Source of the DNA: Pedobacter ureilyticus
GTDB taxonomy: Bacteria; Bacteroidota; Bacteroidia; Sphingobacteriales; Sphingobacteriaceae
Direction of reading: 5' to 3'
DNA length: 64,000 bases
NCBI RefSeq assembly: GCF_005925345.1
Contig: NZ_SSHJ01000002.1
Coordinates: forward strand, 124,001-188,000
The position numbers were made by a program, and so were the translations under genes. Numbering within the stretch: the first letter of the stretch is position 1; each line of letters begins with the position of its first letter. Shown piece after piece: positions 35,328-43,267 of this stretch. The notes under the pieces are model-generated. The model was not told the DNA's origin. It did no database searches and saw only the letters and a list, made by a program, of their open reading frames with translations.

Positions 35328-35336
35328 ACTTATTAA
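35328..35336. promoter_or_regulatory. Candidate operator shared with the ROK divergent region
   Basis: ACTTATTAA upstream of the GH20 operon, identical to the minus-strand copy at 30049-30057 in the ROK/FAD-oxidoreductase intergenic region. Both lie 80-100 bp before the first gene of an operon flanking the ROK gene. The motif is short and AT-rich, so chance is plausible. Confidence 0.3.
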
Positions 35337-35369
35337 ATAAATTTATTACAAATATGATCAGACAAAAAT

Positions 35370-35397
35370 AAAGCCCCGAGGTAAACTCGGAGCTTTT
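35370..35397 (-). terminator. Intrinsic terminator of the DUF4920 gene
   Basis: AAAGCCCCGAG and CTCGGAGCTTT pair (one mismatch) around GTAAA. On the minus strand the stem is followed by an ATTTTTG tract. It lies 36 bp after the stop of the DUF4920 gene, which reads left. Confidence 0.8.
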
Positions 35398-35432
35398 CAA
35401 TCAATCAATATTAAAAAGGAGAACCTTTCTAA

Positions 35433-35897
35433 TTATTTTACAATTACAGCACCTTTCGCTTCAAAAACGATTTCTTTTTTAGGTTTAGTAATTTTTGCTA
35501 TTTCTTCATCAGATTTTTTTGCATCCCTGGCATAGTGTTGTAAATCTTCCACAGACGTTTCTTTTCTTTCTGCAAAACCATCAATGACAACCTTTGTGCC
35601 CGGAGCCATATCTTTAGGCATAAAAAAGCCGTAGTCTTTAAATTTCACGAACATGGTTTCTGTATCAGAAATTTTTACGTTCATGAAACACCCTTTTTTC
35701 TTGCAAACGTTTACTACCTCGCCTACTACTTTCATATCGGCTTTGGCTTCTTTACCTAACTTGCTGTTTACTTCTGTAGCCGGGATGATATTTCCTTCTG
35801 TAACACCTTCGCCAAAAGATTGTCCTTGTACCTTGTCTTGGGCAAAACCTAAAGTGGCCAAAGCGCAAAAAGTTAAACTTAAAATTAATTTTTTCAT
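35433..35897 (-). CDS. DUF4920 periplasmic protein
   Basis: 154 aa with signal peptide MKKLILSLTFCALATLGFAQ. DUF4920 pattern: GQSFGEGVTEGNIIPATEVNSKL, then VVGEVVNVCKKKGCFMNVKISD with a Cys-x4-Cys-like pair (about 70-75), and KFKDYGFFMPKDMAPGTKVVIDGFAE. The OB-like strands and paired Cys suggest a metal or redox role, but the family is uncharacterised. Monocistronic, with its own terminator at 35370-35397. Confidence 0.85.
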   Translation of the reverse strand: MKKLILSLTFCALATLGFAQDKVQGQSFGEGVTEGNIIPATEVNSKLGKEAKADMKVVGEVVNVCKKKGCFMNVKISDTETMFVKFKDYGFFMPKDMAPGTKVVIDGFAERKETSVEDLQHYARDAKKSDEEIAKITKPKKEIVFEAKGAVIVK

Positions 35898-36062
35898 TGG
35901 AATATAATTTTGGTTTTTAAAAAGACCTTTGTTAACGCCGGCCTATTTTCTATTTAGTTAAGATAAGGTACAAAGATATTTAAAACCTTTTAAATAAGGT
36001 AAGTTAGAAGTCAATTTTAGGTGAGGATGTTGTATCCCAACATTAAAAACAACTGAAAAATA

Positions 36063-36869
36063 TTAATGCAGCAGCAAATAAAGATAAACGTATACAATAG
36101 GGGCAGCAATTAACAAGCCATCAAAGCGATCTAAAAAGCCTCCGTGACCAGGTAAAAAACTACCCGAATCTTTTACTTCTAAACTGCGTTTGAGCATCGA
36201 TTCTACCAAATCTCCCAGGGTACCGAAAGAAGAAATGATGGCGGCCATACCGGCCCAAACTACAGGCTCTACTTCTGTAAACTGAAAAGAGATGATAATT
36301 GAAACCACCAAACTGGTAAAAACTCCCCCAAAAAAACCTTCCCATGATTTCTTGGGCGAATGTCTTTCGAAAAGTTTGCGCTTGCCTAATTTCATTCCAA
36401 ATAAATAGGCGCCAGTATCGTTTGCCCAAAGCATCAGCAAAAATGCTAAAGGAAAATGGAAACTGTAGCTATCGAAATCTACAATAAAACCCAACGAGTA
36501 GAAAAAACAGAAAGGTACTGTAACGTAAATAAATCCAACAAAGGTGTAAGAAATATTAGCAAATGGAATTTTATTTTTTTTGTACAGCTCGGCAACAAAT
36601 ATGGCAAAAACCAAGGGAATAATTAGTAAAAGGTATTTAAGCTCGAACTGAAAAAAGTGATACGCTGCTGTAGTTAAGAAAATCAATGCGGCAACAGCAA
36701 TTCCTATGTTTCTGTGGGGACGTATCCCTCCTATTTTTACCATTTTGTAAAATTCTAACAATGCCACTAAACTTAACATCAGGTAAAAGGCAGAAAAGGT
36801 ATAGGCTTCTAGCAAGGACGCTAGCATTACTATGGTAAAAAAGAAGGCGGTTATCGCTCTGGTTTTCAT
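36063..36869 (-). CDS. cdsA: Phosphatidate cytidylyltransferase
   Basis: 268 aa, about seven transmembrane segments. CdsA makes CDP-diacylglycerol from phosphatidate and CTP, the precursor of all phospholipids. The C-terminal signature is clear: LGDLVESMLKRSLEVKDSG then GSFLPGHGGFLDRFDGLL (about 221-256) with the metal-binding Asp residues; NDTGAYLFGMKLGKRKL marks the other cytoplasmic loop. Starts at ATG 36869; the CPBP protease gene lies 54 bp upstream in the same direction. Confidence 0.95.
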   Translation of the reverse strand: MKTRAITAFFFTIVMLASLLEAYTFSAFYLMLSLVALLEFYKMVKIGGIRPHRNIGIAVAALIFLTTAAYHFFQFELKYLLLIIPLVFAIFVAELYKKNKIPFANISYTFVGFIYVTVPFCFFYSLGFIVDFDSYSFHFPLAFLLMLWANDTGAYLFGMKLGKRKLFERHSPKKSWEGFFGGVFTSLVVSIIISFQFTEVEPVVWAGMAAIISSFGTLGDLVESMLKRSLEVKDSGSFLPGHGGFLDRFDGLLIAAPIVYVYLYLLLH

Positions 36870-36923
36870 TATTAGATTTGAGATGTGAGTATTGAGATAT
36901 GAGATACTGAGTTATGCACTACT

Positions 36924-37865
36924 TTAAACATCAGATTGCAAATGTTCATCGTAGGACTTTTCACTTTTGACTTTAAACTTTTTACTTATTTGAACGAACA
37001 AAGCTAAGGTTAAAATTGCACTAATTACATATCCGTACCAAGGCATATCAATATCATCGGCATTGGTATAAGATTGATTGTTCATTTGCAGATAATAAGC
37101 CACGCAAACCGCATAAGCATTATTTAAAAAGTGTGCAAAAACGGCATACCAAATACTACCCGTAAAATAATAAACGTAACCAAATGCAGCACCCAGCAAC
37201 AAGCGTGGCAAGAAACCATAAAACTGAAAATGGATAGCACTAAAAATCATTGCCGAGATCCAAATGGCTACATGAGGATTGGATTTGATACGGAAAACGG
37301 TTCGTTGTACTGCTCCCCTAAAAATTAATTCTTCGCAAATGGCGGGAGTAACGGCAATTACCAATAGGTTTACCACCAAATCGCCAAGGTTCTTCATTTT
37401 AAGAATGGCCTCGGTAGCTTTTGCCGCAGAGTCTTCCATTGCTCTCATCCATCTTTCTACACCTGCTAAAAACTCTGGAAAAACCATTTTTTGGTTCCAC
37501 ACGTTAGCTAGCCCCATCAGCGGCATCCAACAAACAGACAATATGGCTATCCATAGCAACCAATTAACTTTTGGTGCTTTTAACCCGTAAAAATTAGTCA
37601 ATTTCGTTCTCTCTACTACCGCTAACAAAATAGCTGGCGTTAAAAAAAGTCCAATCTGTTGCGCTACAAGCAAAATTTTAAAGGCCCCGATATACCGCAT
37701 ATCATTCGTGGCCGCTCCTTTAAGTCCATCAATTCCACTGGTTAAAAAAACCAGCACCATACCAATTATGGCAAAAACTATTAATCCGCCAAAGGCAAAT
37801 AATAATAGATAGAGCATTTGCACAAACGGGCTATTCTCTTGCTTGTTGGGGCTACTTTGATGCAT
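36924..37865 (-). CDS. CPBP family intramembrane metalloprotease
   Basis: 313 aa, about eight transmembrane segments. CPBP (Abi/Rce1-like) motifs: EELIFRGAVQR (glutamate pair near 177), FSAIHFQFYGFLPRLLLG (His near 212) and FAHFLNNAYAV (His/Asn near 245), which coordinate the active-site metal in the membrane. Substrates in Bacteroidota are unknown; some relatives process peptides or confer immunity to bacteriocins. Its 5' end lies 53 bp from the divergent dusB start and the dusB -33 element overlaps the region immediately upstream. Confidence 0.9.
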   Translation of the reverse strand: MHQSSPNKQENSPFVQMLYLLLFAFGGLIVFAIIGMVLVFLTSGIDGLKGAATNDMRYIGAFKILLVAQQIGLFLTPAILLAVVERTKLTNFYGLKAPKVNWLLWIAILSVCWMPLMGLANVWNQKMVFPEFLAGVERWMRAMEDSAAKATEAILKMKNLGDLVVNLLVIAVTPAICEELIFRGAVQRTVFRIKSNPHVAIWISAMIFSAIHFQFYGFLPRLLLGAAFGYVYYFTGSIWYAVFAHFLNNAYAVCVAYYLQMNNQSYTNADDIDMPWYGYVISAILTLALFVQISKKFKVKSEKSYDEHLQSDV

Positions 37866-37888
37866 TTTTATTTTTATGTGTAACTTTG
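37856..37888 (+). promoter_or_regulatory. Promoter of dusB (Bacteroidota -33/-7 type)
   Basis: TTTG at 37856-37859 and TAACTTTG at 37881-37888 match the Bacteroides-type primary sigma consensus TTTG / TAnnTTTG with 21 bp between. Transcription would begin near 37894, leaving about 25 nt before the ATG at 37919; this favours that ATG over the TTG inside the -7 box. Confidence 0.75.
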
Positions 37889-37918
37889 CAACGTTTTAAT
37901 TGCTTTGAATATAGAAAA

Positions 37919-38926
37919 ATGTCTGTAAAGATAGGAAATATTGATTTAGGAGAGTTCCCCCTGTTATTGGCACCCATGGAAGATGTGAGCGATCCTCCTT
38001 TCCGTTACGTGTGCAAACAAGGCGGGGCAGATATGATGTACACAGAGTTTATTTCATCTGAAGGCTTAATTCGCTCTGCGGCAAAAAGCAGGGCAAAGCT
38101 GGATATTTTTGAATACGAGCGTCCTATTGGTATCCAGATTTTTGGGAGTGACATAGAAAGCATGCGTGAGGCTACGGAAATTGCAACCCTAGCAGGCCCA
38201 GATTTGATGGACATTAATTATGGTTGCCCCGTTAAAAACGTGGCTTGCAGAGGTGCCGGCTCTGCCCTACTACAAGATATTGATAAGATGGTGAAAATGA
38301 CCGAGGCTGTAGTAAAGGCAACACATTTACCTGTTACCGTTAAAACACGTTTAGGCTGGGACGATAATACCAAAAACATAGAAGAAGTTGCCGAACGTTT
38401 ACAAGATATCGGTATACAAGCTTTAACAGTACACGGCAGAACACGAGCGCAGTTATACAAAGGCGAGGCCGATTGGACGCTGATTAGAGAAATTAAGCGC
38501 AATCCGCGTATCAAAATTCCAATTTTTGGTAATGGCGATATCGATAGCCCAGAAAAGGCGGCCAACTGGCGTTTAGAATATGGCGTAGATGGAATGATGA
38601 TTGGAAGGGCAGCCATAGGATATCCATGGATTTTTAGGGAAGTGAAACATTTTTTTGCTACCGGAGAACATTTACCGGGGCCAAGTTTACTCGAGCGTGT
38701 AGAGGCATGTAGAACACATTTCTCAAAATCTGTAGAATGGAAAGGCCCGAAAGTTGGGGTGTTCGAAATGCGCCGTCATTACGCAAATTATTTTAAAGGC
38801 CTCCCCGATTTCAAACCTTATCGTACTCAGTTAGTTAAAGAGGAAAATATAGACACTATATATACTTTACTAGACGAAATTCTAGACAAATACATTAATG
38901 TAGAGCCAATTACGGAACTGGCTTGA
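37919..38926 (+). CDS. dusB: tRNA-dihydrouridine synthase (DusB type)
   Basis: 335 aa from ATG 37919. It reduces uridines in the tRNA D-loop using FMN and NADPH. FMN-binding TIM barrel start FPLLLAPMEDVSDPPFRYVCKQGGAD, catalytic Cys103 in NYGCPVKNV, VTVKTRLGWDD, LTVHGRTRAQLYKGEADW and GNGDIDSPEKA ... GVDGMMIGRAAIGYPWIF. The C-terminal helical tRNA-binding domain (HFSKSVEWKGPKVGVFEMRRHYANYFKG) is present. The upstream TTG at 37886 lies in the -7 box and is rejected as a start. Followed 34 bp later by apaG. Confidence 0.95.
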   Translation: MSVKIGNIDLGEFPLLLAPMEDVSDPPFRYVCKQGGADMMYTEFISSEGLIRSAAKSRAKLDIFEYERPIGIQIFGSDIESMREATEIATLAGPDLMDINYGCPVKNVACRGAGSALLQDIDKMVKMTEAVVKATHLPVTVKTRLGWDDNTKNIEEVAERLQDIGIQALTVHGRTRAQLYKGEADWTLIREIKRNPRIKIPIFGNGDIDSPEKAANWRLEYGVDGMMIGRAAIGYPWIFREVKHFFATGEHLPGPSLLERVEACRTHFSKSVEWKGPKVGVFEMRRHYANYFKGLPDFKPYRTQLVKEENIDTIYTLLDEILDKYINVEPITELA

Positions 38927-38960
38927 TTATTGAGCGAAAGTTTTTTTAGAACTTATAGCT

Positions 38961-39347
38961 ATGGTAACAGCAATTACACAAGACGTAAAAATATCGGTAG
39001 ATACCATTTATCAAGATGAGCATTCTAATCCAGCAAATGGGCATTTTATGTTTGCCTACCGTATCCATATAGAAAACCTTTCTGACTACGAAATACAGTT
39101 AATGCGCCGTCAGTGGTTTATTTTTGATTCTAATGGTACCGTAAGAGAAGTAGAAGGCGAAGGTGTAGTTGGTGCACAACCAATTATTGCTCCAGGCGAT
39201 AGTTATTCTTATGTGTCTGGTTCTAACCTTAAAACCGATATCGGCAGTATGCGTGGCCGCTATTTAATGCACCGTAGCGTAGACAATACAGAGTTTATGG
39301 TTGATATCCCAGAGTTTCAATTAATTGTTCCTTTTAGGTTAAATTAA
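38961..39347 (+). CDS. apaG: ApaG family protein
   Basis: 128 aa, full length for the family. ApaG is a small beta-sandwich protein (FN3-like) linked to Co2+ resistance and Mg2+ efflux in enterobacteria; the mechanism is not settled. Family motifs: FMFAYRIHIENLSDYEIQLMRRQWFIFDSNG, GEGVVGAQPIIAPGDSYSYVSG and DIGSMRGRYLMHR. Co-directional with dusB and 7 bp before the AraC-type regulator. Confidence 0.93.
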   Translation: MVTAITQDVKISVDTIYQDEHSNPANGHFMFAYRIHIENLSDYEIQLMRRQWFIFDSNGTVREVEGEGVVGAQPIIAPGDSYSYVSGSNLKTDIGSMRGRYLMHRSVDNTEFMVDIPEFQLIVPFRLN

Positions 39348-39354
39348 GCTGCTA

Positions 39355-40161
39355 ATGAATGTTTCGTTCATTAGAGAGCTGTACATTCCTATTCAACCTA
39401 CGGTAAAATCTCTTGGCTTGGTTAGCTACCAAGAATTTTTGCCGCACTTGCAACTACAGCCCTTTGTTTATTGTTATTGGCAATTAAAAACTACCGAAAA
39501 ACTTTCAGAAGCTTTTAATTATAGGGTCGTGGCCGATGGCTGTATCGACATCTTTTTTGAACTTGATCATTCTACAGAAAGCTTTGTGATGGGCTTTTGC
39601 AAAAAGTATACTGAGTTTAAGCTAGAATCAGAGTTTAACTATGTGGGTATCCGGTTTTTACCAACCATGTTCTCTCAATTATTTAGAATAGATGCCTCTA
39701 CTATCAGCAATAAAGCCGAAGAACTGAAATTCATATTACCTCAATTTGCTTCAATTATCCAGTCCGATTTTAACGTATTTATCGATATCAAATCCATCGT
39801 ACAGTTATTAGATGCTTTTCTTTTAGACCAACTTTCTACCGTAAAATTCGATAACGACACCCGTCTCTACAATGCTATTTCAGTAATTATGAACAACTAC
39901 GGTGTAATTGATGTTAAAGAAATTGATAGTGGAATTAGTCATAGACAATTGCGTAGGCTTTTTAACTTCTATATTGGCGATTCGATGAAAACCTTTAGCA
40001 AAGTGGTTCGCTTCCAAAATATTTTAAGGGCTAAACCATCAACCCAAAGTTTACGAAAAAATAAAATGTTTTTTTATTCCGATTTCTTTGATCAATCTCA
40101 TTTTATTAAAGATTTTAAGCATTTTTATGGTGTTACACCAAGTAAGGCATTTGGTAGATAG
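39355..40161 (+). CDS. AraC family transcriptional regulator
   Basis: 268 aa. An N-terminal domain (about 20-150) of the DUF6597 type found in Bacteroidota AraC regulators (PFVYCYWQLKTTE, VVADGCIDIFFELD, VGIRFLPTMFSQLF) precedes two helix-turn-helix motifs: the first in VKEIDSGISHRQLRRLFNFYIGDSMKTFSKVVR and the second in FFYSDFFDQSHFIKDFKHFYGVTPSKAFG. The effector is unknown. The gene follows apaG by 7 bp and may control the downstream VOC gene. Confidence 0.88.
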   Translation: MNVSFIRELYIPIQPTVKSLGLVSYQEFLPHLQLQPFVYCYWQLKTTEKLSEAFNYRVVADGCIDIFFELDHSTESFVMGFCKKYTEFKLESEFNYVGIRFLPTMFSQLFRIDASTISNKAEELKFILPQFASIIQSDFNVFIDIKSIVQLLDAFLLDQLSTVKFDNDTRLYNAISVIMNNYGVIDVKEIDSGISHRQLRRLFNFYIGDSMKTFSKVVRFQNILRAKPSTQSLRKNKMFFYSDFFDQSHFIKDFKHFYGVTPSKAFGR

Positions 40162-40212
40162 TTGTCCGATTTTTACTATTTAGCCTTAAAAACTTTAAGC
40201 AATTTTGTATTG

Positions 40213-40305
40213 ATGAATTCGATAACAAAATAGGTAACCATAATACTTTTGGGCTTTTTACTTACCAATAGTGCTTATGGTCAAACTTCTAAAACCAGAA
40301 ATGCG
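40213..40305 (+). pseudogene. Signal-peptide-like leader interrupted by an amber codon
   Basis: In the frame of the following VOC gene, ATG at 40213 begins MNSITK, then TAG at 40231-40233, then VTIILLGFLLTNSAYGQ, a plausible signal-peptide core with an A-Y-G-Q type cleavage end, running on without another stop into MKLNAG. Either the leader is dead and the protein now starts at ATG 40306 as a cytosolic product, or a point mutation or sequencing error is present, or a stop readthrough occurs. Confidence 0.5.
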
Positions 40306-40683
40306 ATGAAACTAAATGCCGGAATTATTACCGAAAAACTTGCCGAAACCAAAAAATTCTATACAGAAGTTTTGGGCTTTGGTATTTCTTTCGAAAATGA
40401 ATTTTACTTGCTTTTACATACCCCCGATAAAAGCGCAGAAATCAGTTTTTTACTTCCCAATCATGCTTCACAACAACCACTTTTTCAAAAGCCTTTTAAA
40501 GGAGAGGGAATGTATTTAACCATAGAAGTGGATGATGTTGATGCGCTATATCAGGATCTAAAAAAGAAAGGCGTATCTATTAAAATTGATATAAGGAATG
40601 AGCCTTGGGGAGATAGACATTTTGCTATCCAAGATCCCAATGGTATAGGAATTGATTTAGTTAAATATTCTCCAGAGCAATAA
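40306..40683 (+). CDS. VOC (glyoxalase/bleomycin-resistance) family protein
   Basis: 126 aa from ATG 40306. One betaalphabetabetabeta pair per half: AGIITEKLAETKKFYTEVLGFGISFENEFYLLL, then EGMYLTIEVDDVDALYQDLKKKGV and HFAIQDPNGIGIDLVKY; metal ligands typical of the fold (His in an HFAIQDPNG element, acidic C-terminal residue) are visible. Small-molecule lyase/dioxygenase or binding role unknown. The 5' extension codes for a signal peptide broken by a TAG (separate entry). A TTG at 40249 is another theoretical start, giving 144 aa. Confidence 0.85.
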   Translation: MKLNAGIITEKLAETKKFYTEVLGFGISFENEFYLLLHTPDKSAEISFLLPNHASQQPLFQKPFKGEGMYLTIEVDDVDALYQDLKKKGVSIKIDIRNEPWGDRHFAIQDPNGIGIDLVKYSPEQ

Positions 40684-40709
40684 AAAAGGCTAATCGTGAT
40701 GATCAGCCT
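40681..40709 (-). terminator. Intrinsic terminator of the Zn-peptidase gene
   Basis: On the minus strand AGGCTGATC and GATTAGCCT (8 of 9 paired) form a stem around ATCAC, followed by six T. It lies 23 bp after the stop of the leftward Zn peptidase gene and just after the VOC stop, between two convergent genes. Confidence 0.85.
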
Positions 40710-40732
40710 CGTGCTCTCTTTGCAAAATTTGC

Positions 40733-41428
40733 TTACTCCCGGCTTCTGCCAAATAACATAGAAGCGTAGTACAATAAGTTAGCCAATGCGCCTAAAGCTG
40801 CCACAACGTAGGTCATAGCGGCCCACCATAAAGCATCTTTAGCTTGTACATTTTCTTCGGCTGTTTTCATTACACCTTGGTTATTTCTTAACCAAAGTAA
40901 TGCTCGGTTACTGGCATCAAACTCTACGGGTAAGGTTACAATACTAAATAGTGTAATTACAGCCAAACCAGCCACACCCACGCCTAAAACAATAGGGTTT
41001 CCTGTAAAGCCAATTAACAATACACCTATCAGCAATACCCATTGCAATAAATTAGACGATATGCTTACAATAGGTACCATATTAGATCTAAATTGCAGCC
41101 AACCATAGCTTTTAGCATGTTGTATGGCATGTCCACATTCGTGAGCGGCAACAGCAGCAGCAGCTACGCTCCTACCGTAATATACATCCGTACTTAAATT
41201 TACGGTCATATCAGCCGGATTATAATGATCGGTCAACTGACCTTCAGAACTTAATACTTTTACATTGTAAATTCCATTATCATGTAGCATTTTCTCTGCT
41301 ACCTCTTTGCCCGAAAAACCTGAGTTAAGCTGCATTTCGGCATATTTCGCGAACTTATTTCTGAAACGCCACTGTACAAACATACTAAGCAGAAGTATCG
41401 GAACAATCAATATTAAATAAGTTTCCAT
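40733..41428 (-). CDS. Membrane zinc metallopeptidase (PF04298, YugP-like)
   Basis: 231 aa, three transmembrane helices (about 3-20, 120-145, 165-190) plus a C-terminal one. HECGHAIQHA (about 93-102) gives the HExxH zinc site, preceded by YGRSVAAAAVAAHECGH and STDVYY motifs of the Zn_peptidase_2 family. The soluble protease domain would face the cytoplasm or periplasm; substrates are unknown. Monocistronic, with terminator at 40681-40709. Confidence 0.92.
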   Translation of the reverse strand: METYLILIVPILLLSMFVQWRFRNKFAKYAEMQLNSGFSGKEVAEKMLHDNGIYNVKVLSSEGQLTDHYNPADMTVNLSTDVYYGRSVAAAAVAAHECGHAIQHAKSYGWLQFRSNMVPIVSISSNLLQWVLLIGVLLIGFTGNPIVLGVGVAGLAVITLFSIVTLPVEFDASNRALLWLRNNQGVMKTAEENVQAKDALWWAAMTYVVAALGALANLLYYASMLFGRSRE

Positions 41429-41511
41429 TTTTTTAATGTTTGTGTTATCCTATTTCGCTAAATCAAAAAGTGTTCCCATATTTATAATAAATAAAAATTT
41501 TACAATTCTTT

Positions 41512-42654
41512 ATGGATGCCACGAACCTATCTTACTGGGAGCAAGCTAGTTTTTTCACTTCAGACATCCTTATTGTTGGCAGCGGAATAGTTGGCCTGAA
41601 TGCCGCAATCACGATTAAAAAAAAGCAACCTAATATCATTGTTACCGTGCTAGAAAGAGGGTTTTTACCTTCTGGTGCTAGTACAAAGAATGCTGGTTTT
41701 GCCTGTTTTGGTAGCATATCAGAATTGGTAGAACAGGAAAAAATTTGCGGTACTGACGCTCTTCATCAACTTATTGGCAAACGTTGGAAAGGTTTACAAA
41801 AATTACGTTCAATGGTTGGCGACAATAAATTAGACTTACAAATTAATGGTGGTTTTGAGCTTTTTAAACCGCAAGATTTCGCTTTGAGCGAAGAATGTGT
41901 ATCAAAAATTGGGCATTTTAACAGATTGATCAAAGATATTACTCACCACCAAAGTGCATTTGAAATAGCTAAGTCTCAAATTAATTTTTTCGGTTTTGAT
42001 GGCATTGACTCGCTCATCAAAAACAACTTAGAAGCTCAGCTAGACTCTGGTAAAATGATTAAAGCACTTATCAATATTGCCAGCTCACTAGGGGTGACTG
42101 TTTTAAATAGCTGTTTGGTTAATCAATTTGAACAAGAAGATAAGACTCTCCTGGTTACTACTTCTCAAGGTTGTTTTAGAACAAAAAAATTGCTGTTTTG
42201 CACCAACGCTTTCGCTAGTCTGCTTATTCCGGATTTAAAATTAAAACCTGGTCGCGGACAGGTGTTAATTACCAAACCTATCGAAAACCTGAAGTTAAAA
42301 GGTACTTTTCATTACGATAAAGGTTATTACTATTTTAGAAATGTAGGCAATAGGGTCTTACTTGGAGGTGGCAGAAACTTAGATTTTTTTACTGAAGAAA
42401 CCCATCAGTTTGGCGAAACCCCATTAGTACAAAACACTTTACTCCATTTATTAAAAGAAGTGATTTTACCAGATACCGCTTTCGAAATTGAACAAAAATG
42501 GAGCGGAATTATGGCTTTTGGCCCAGAGCTTTCTCCAATTATTAAAGAAATTACCCCAAATGTATTTTGTGCAGTACGTTGCAACGGAATGGGTATCGCT
42601 ATTGGTAGCCAAACCGGCGAAGAGGCTGGAGAAATGGTGTTAAGGAGTTTTTAA
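41512..42654 (+). CDS. FAD-dependent oxidoreductase (DAO family)
   Basis: 380 aa. FAD motif ILIVGSGIVGLNAAITIKKK (about 20-39) and GASTKNAGFACFGSISELVE (about 61) are typical of D-amino-acid oxidase/glycine oxidase-like enzymes; C-terminal CAVRCNGMGIAIGSQTGEEAGEM closes the FAD site. It probably oxidises an amino acid or amine, but the substrate cannot be read. No signal peptide, hence cytoplasmic. Its 3' end overlaps the convergent gene 42651-43265 by 4 bp. Alternative: a sarcosine/FAD-dependent oxidase involved in catabolism. Confidence 0.85.
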   Translation: MDATNLSYWEQASFFTSDILIVGSGIVGLNAAITIKKKQPNIIVTVLERGFLPSGASTKNAGFACFGSISELVEQEKICGTDALHQLIGKRWKGLQKLRSMVGDNKLDLQINGGFELFKPQDFALSEECVSKIGHFNRLIKDITHHQSAFEIAKSQINFFGFDGIDSLIKNNLEAQLDSGKMIKALINIASSLGVTVLNSCLVNQFEQEDKTLLVTTSQGCFRTKKLLFCTNAFASLLIPDLKLKPGRGQVLITKPIENLKLKGTFHYDKGYYYFRNVGNRVLLGGGRNLDFFTEETHQFGETPLVQNTLLHLLKEVILPDTAFEIEQKWSGIMAFGPELSPIIKEITPNVFCAVRCNGMGIAIGSQTGEEAGEMVLRSF

Positions 42655-43265
42655 TTATCTTCCCAATTTCCGATCGTTTGCCCATCGAATAATTTTGTTA
42701 TGCCGTATTCTAATCCATTTTTTACAAAAAATTCTCTCAATACTTTAAACTTTGGTTTTTCAAAATCATTGGTTGCTTTATCATTATAACTATAAGTTAA
42801 TCTCTTACACCCAAAACAAATTTCTATAAACTCGAATACCTTTCCTTTCTCATTTAAAAAAAGTATTCCATTCCTTGGCTCATAGCATTTTGTAAACTCT
42901 ATGATTGTTGGTTTTCTTATATATCCGTAATTAAATAAAATATTCGTGAGATTGTCTACTTGTAAATGATTTAAAGATTTAATTTCTGAAAATGAAGTTC
43001 TACAGATAGTATAATGTAATCTTGGCATTATAGGATTGTAATAAATAGTATCTTTAATCGGTACTACATCATAATCAAAAGAAACAAGTTTTATTTGATG
43101 TGCGAGGTTAAATGGATATTTCTGTAATCTTTTAGAAAAACTCAAATTATACTTTTTTCCGAAAAGACCATAATCTTCTTTGAATTCTACAATACCTGAT
43201 TTAACTTTCTTTTGTCCAATCGAAATTAATGGAATAAATAATAACAGAAGCAATCTAAATTTCAT
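42651..43265 (-). CDS. Hypothetical secreted protein
   Basis: 204 aa. A signal peptide (MKFRLLLLLFIPLISIGQ) and a mature part with no recognised domain. It has a Cys-x2-Cys pair in FIEICFGCKRLTYSY (about 148-151) and many aromatic beta-strand segments (IKLVSFDYDVVPIKDTIYYNPI). AT-rich relative to its neighbours. Starts 2 bp from the purU stop (same strand) and so may be co-transcribed with it; convergent and overlapping with the FAD oxidoreductase. Confidence 0.65.
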   Translation of the reverse strand: MKFRLLLLLFIPLISIGQKKVKSGIVEFKEDYGLFGKKYNLSFSKRLQKYPFNLAHQIKLVSFDYDVVPIKDTIYYNPIMPRLHYTICRTSFSEIKSLNHLQVDNLTNILFNYGYIRKPTIIEFTKCYEPRNGILFLNEKGKVFEFIEICFGCKRLTYSYNDKATNDFEKPKFKVLREFFVKNGLEYGITKLFDGQTIGNWEDN

Positions 43266-43267
43266 AA

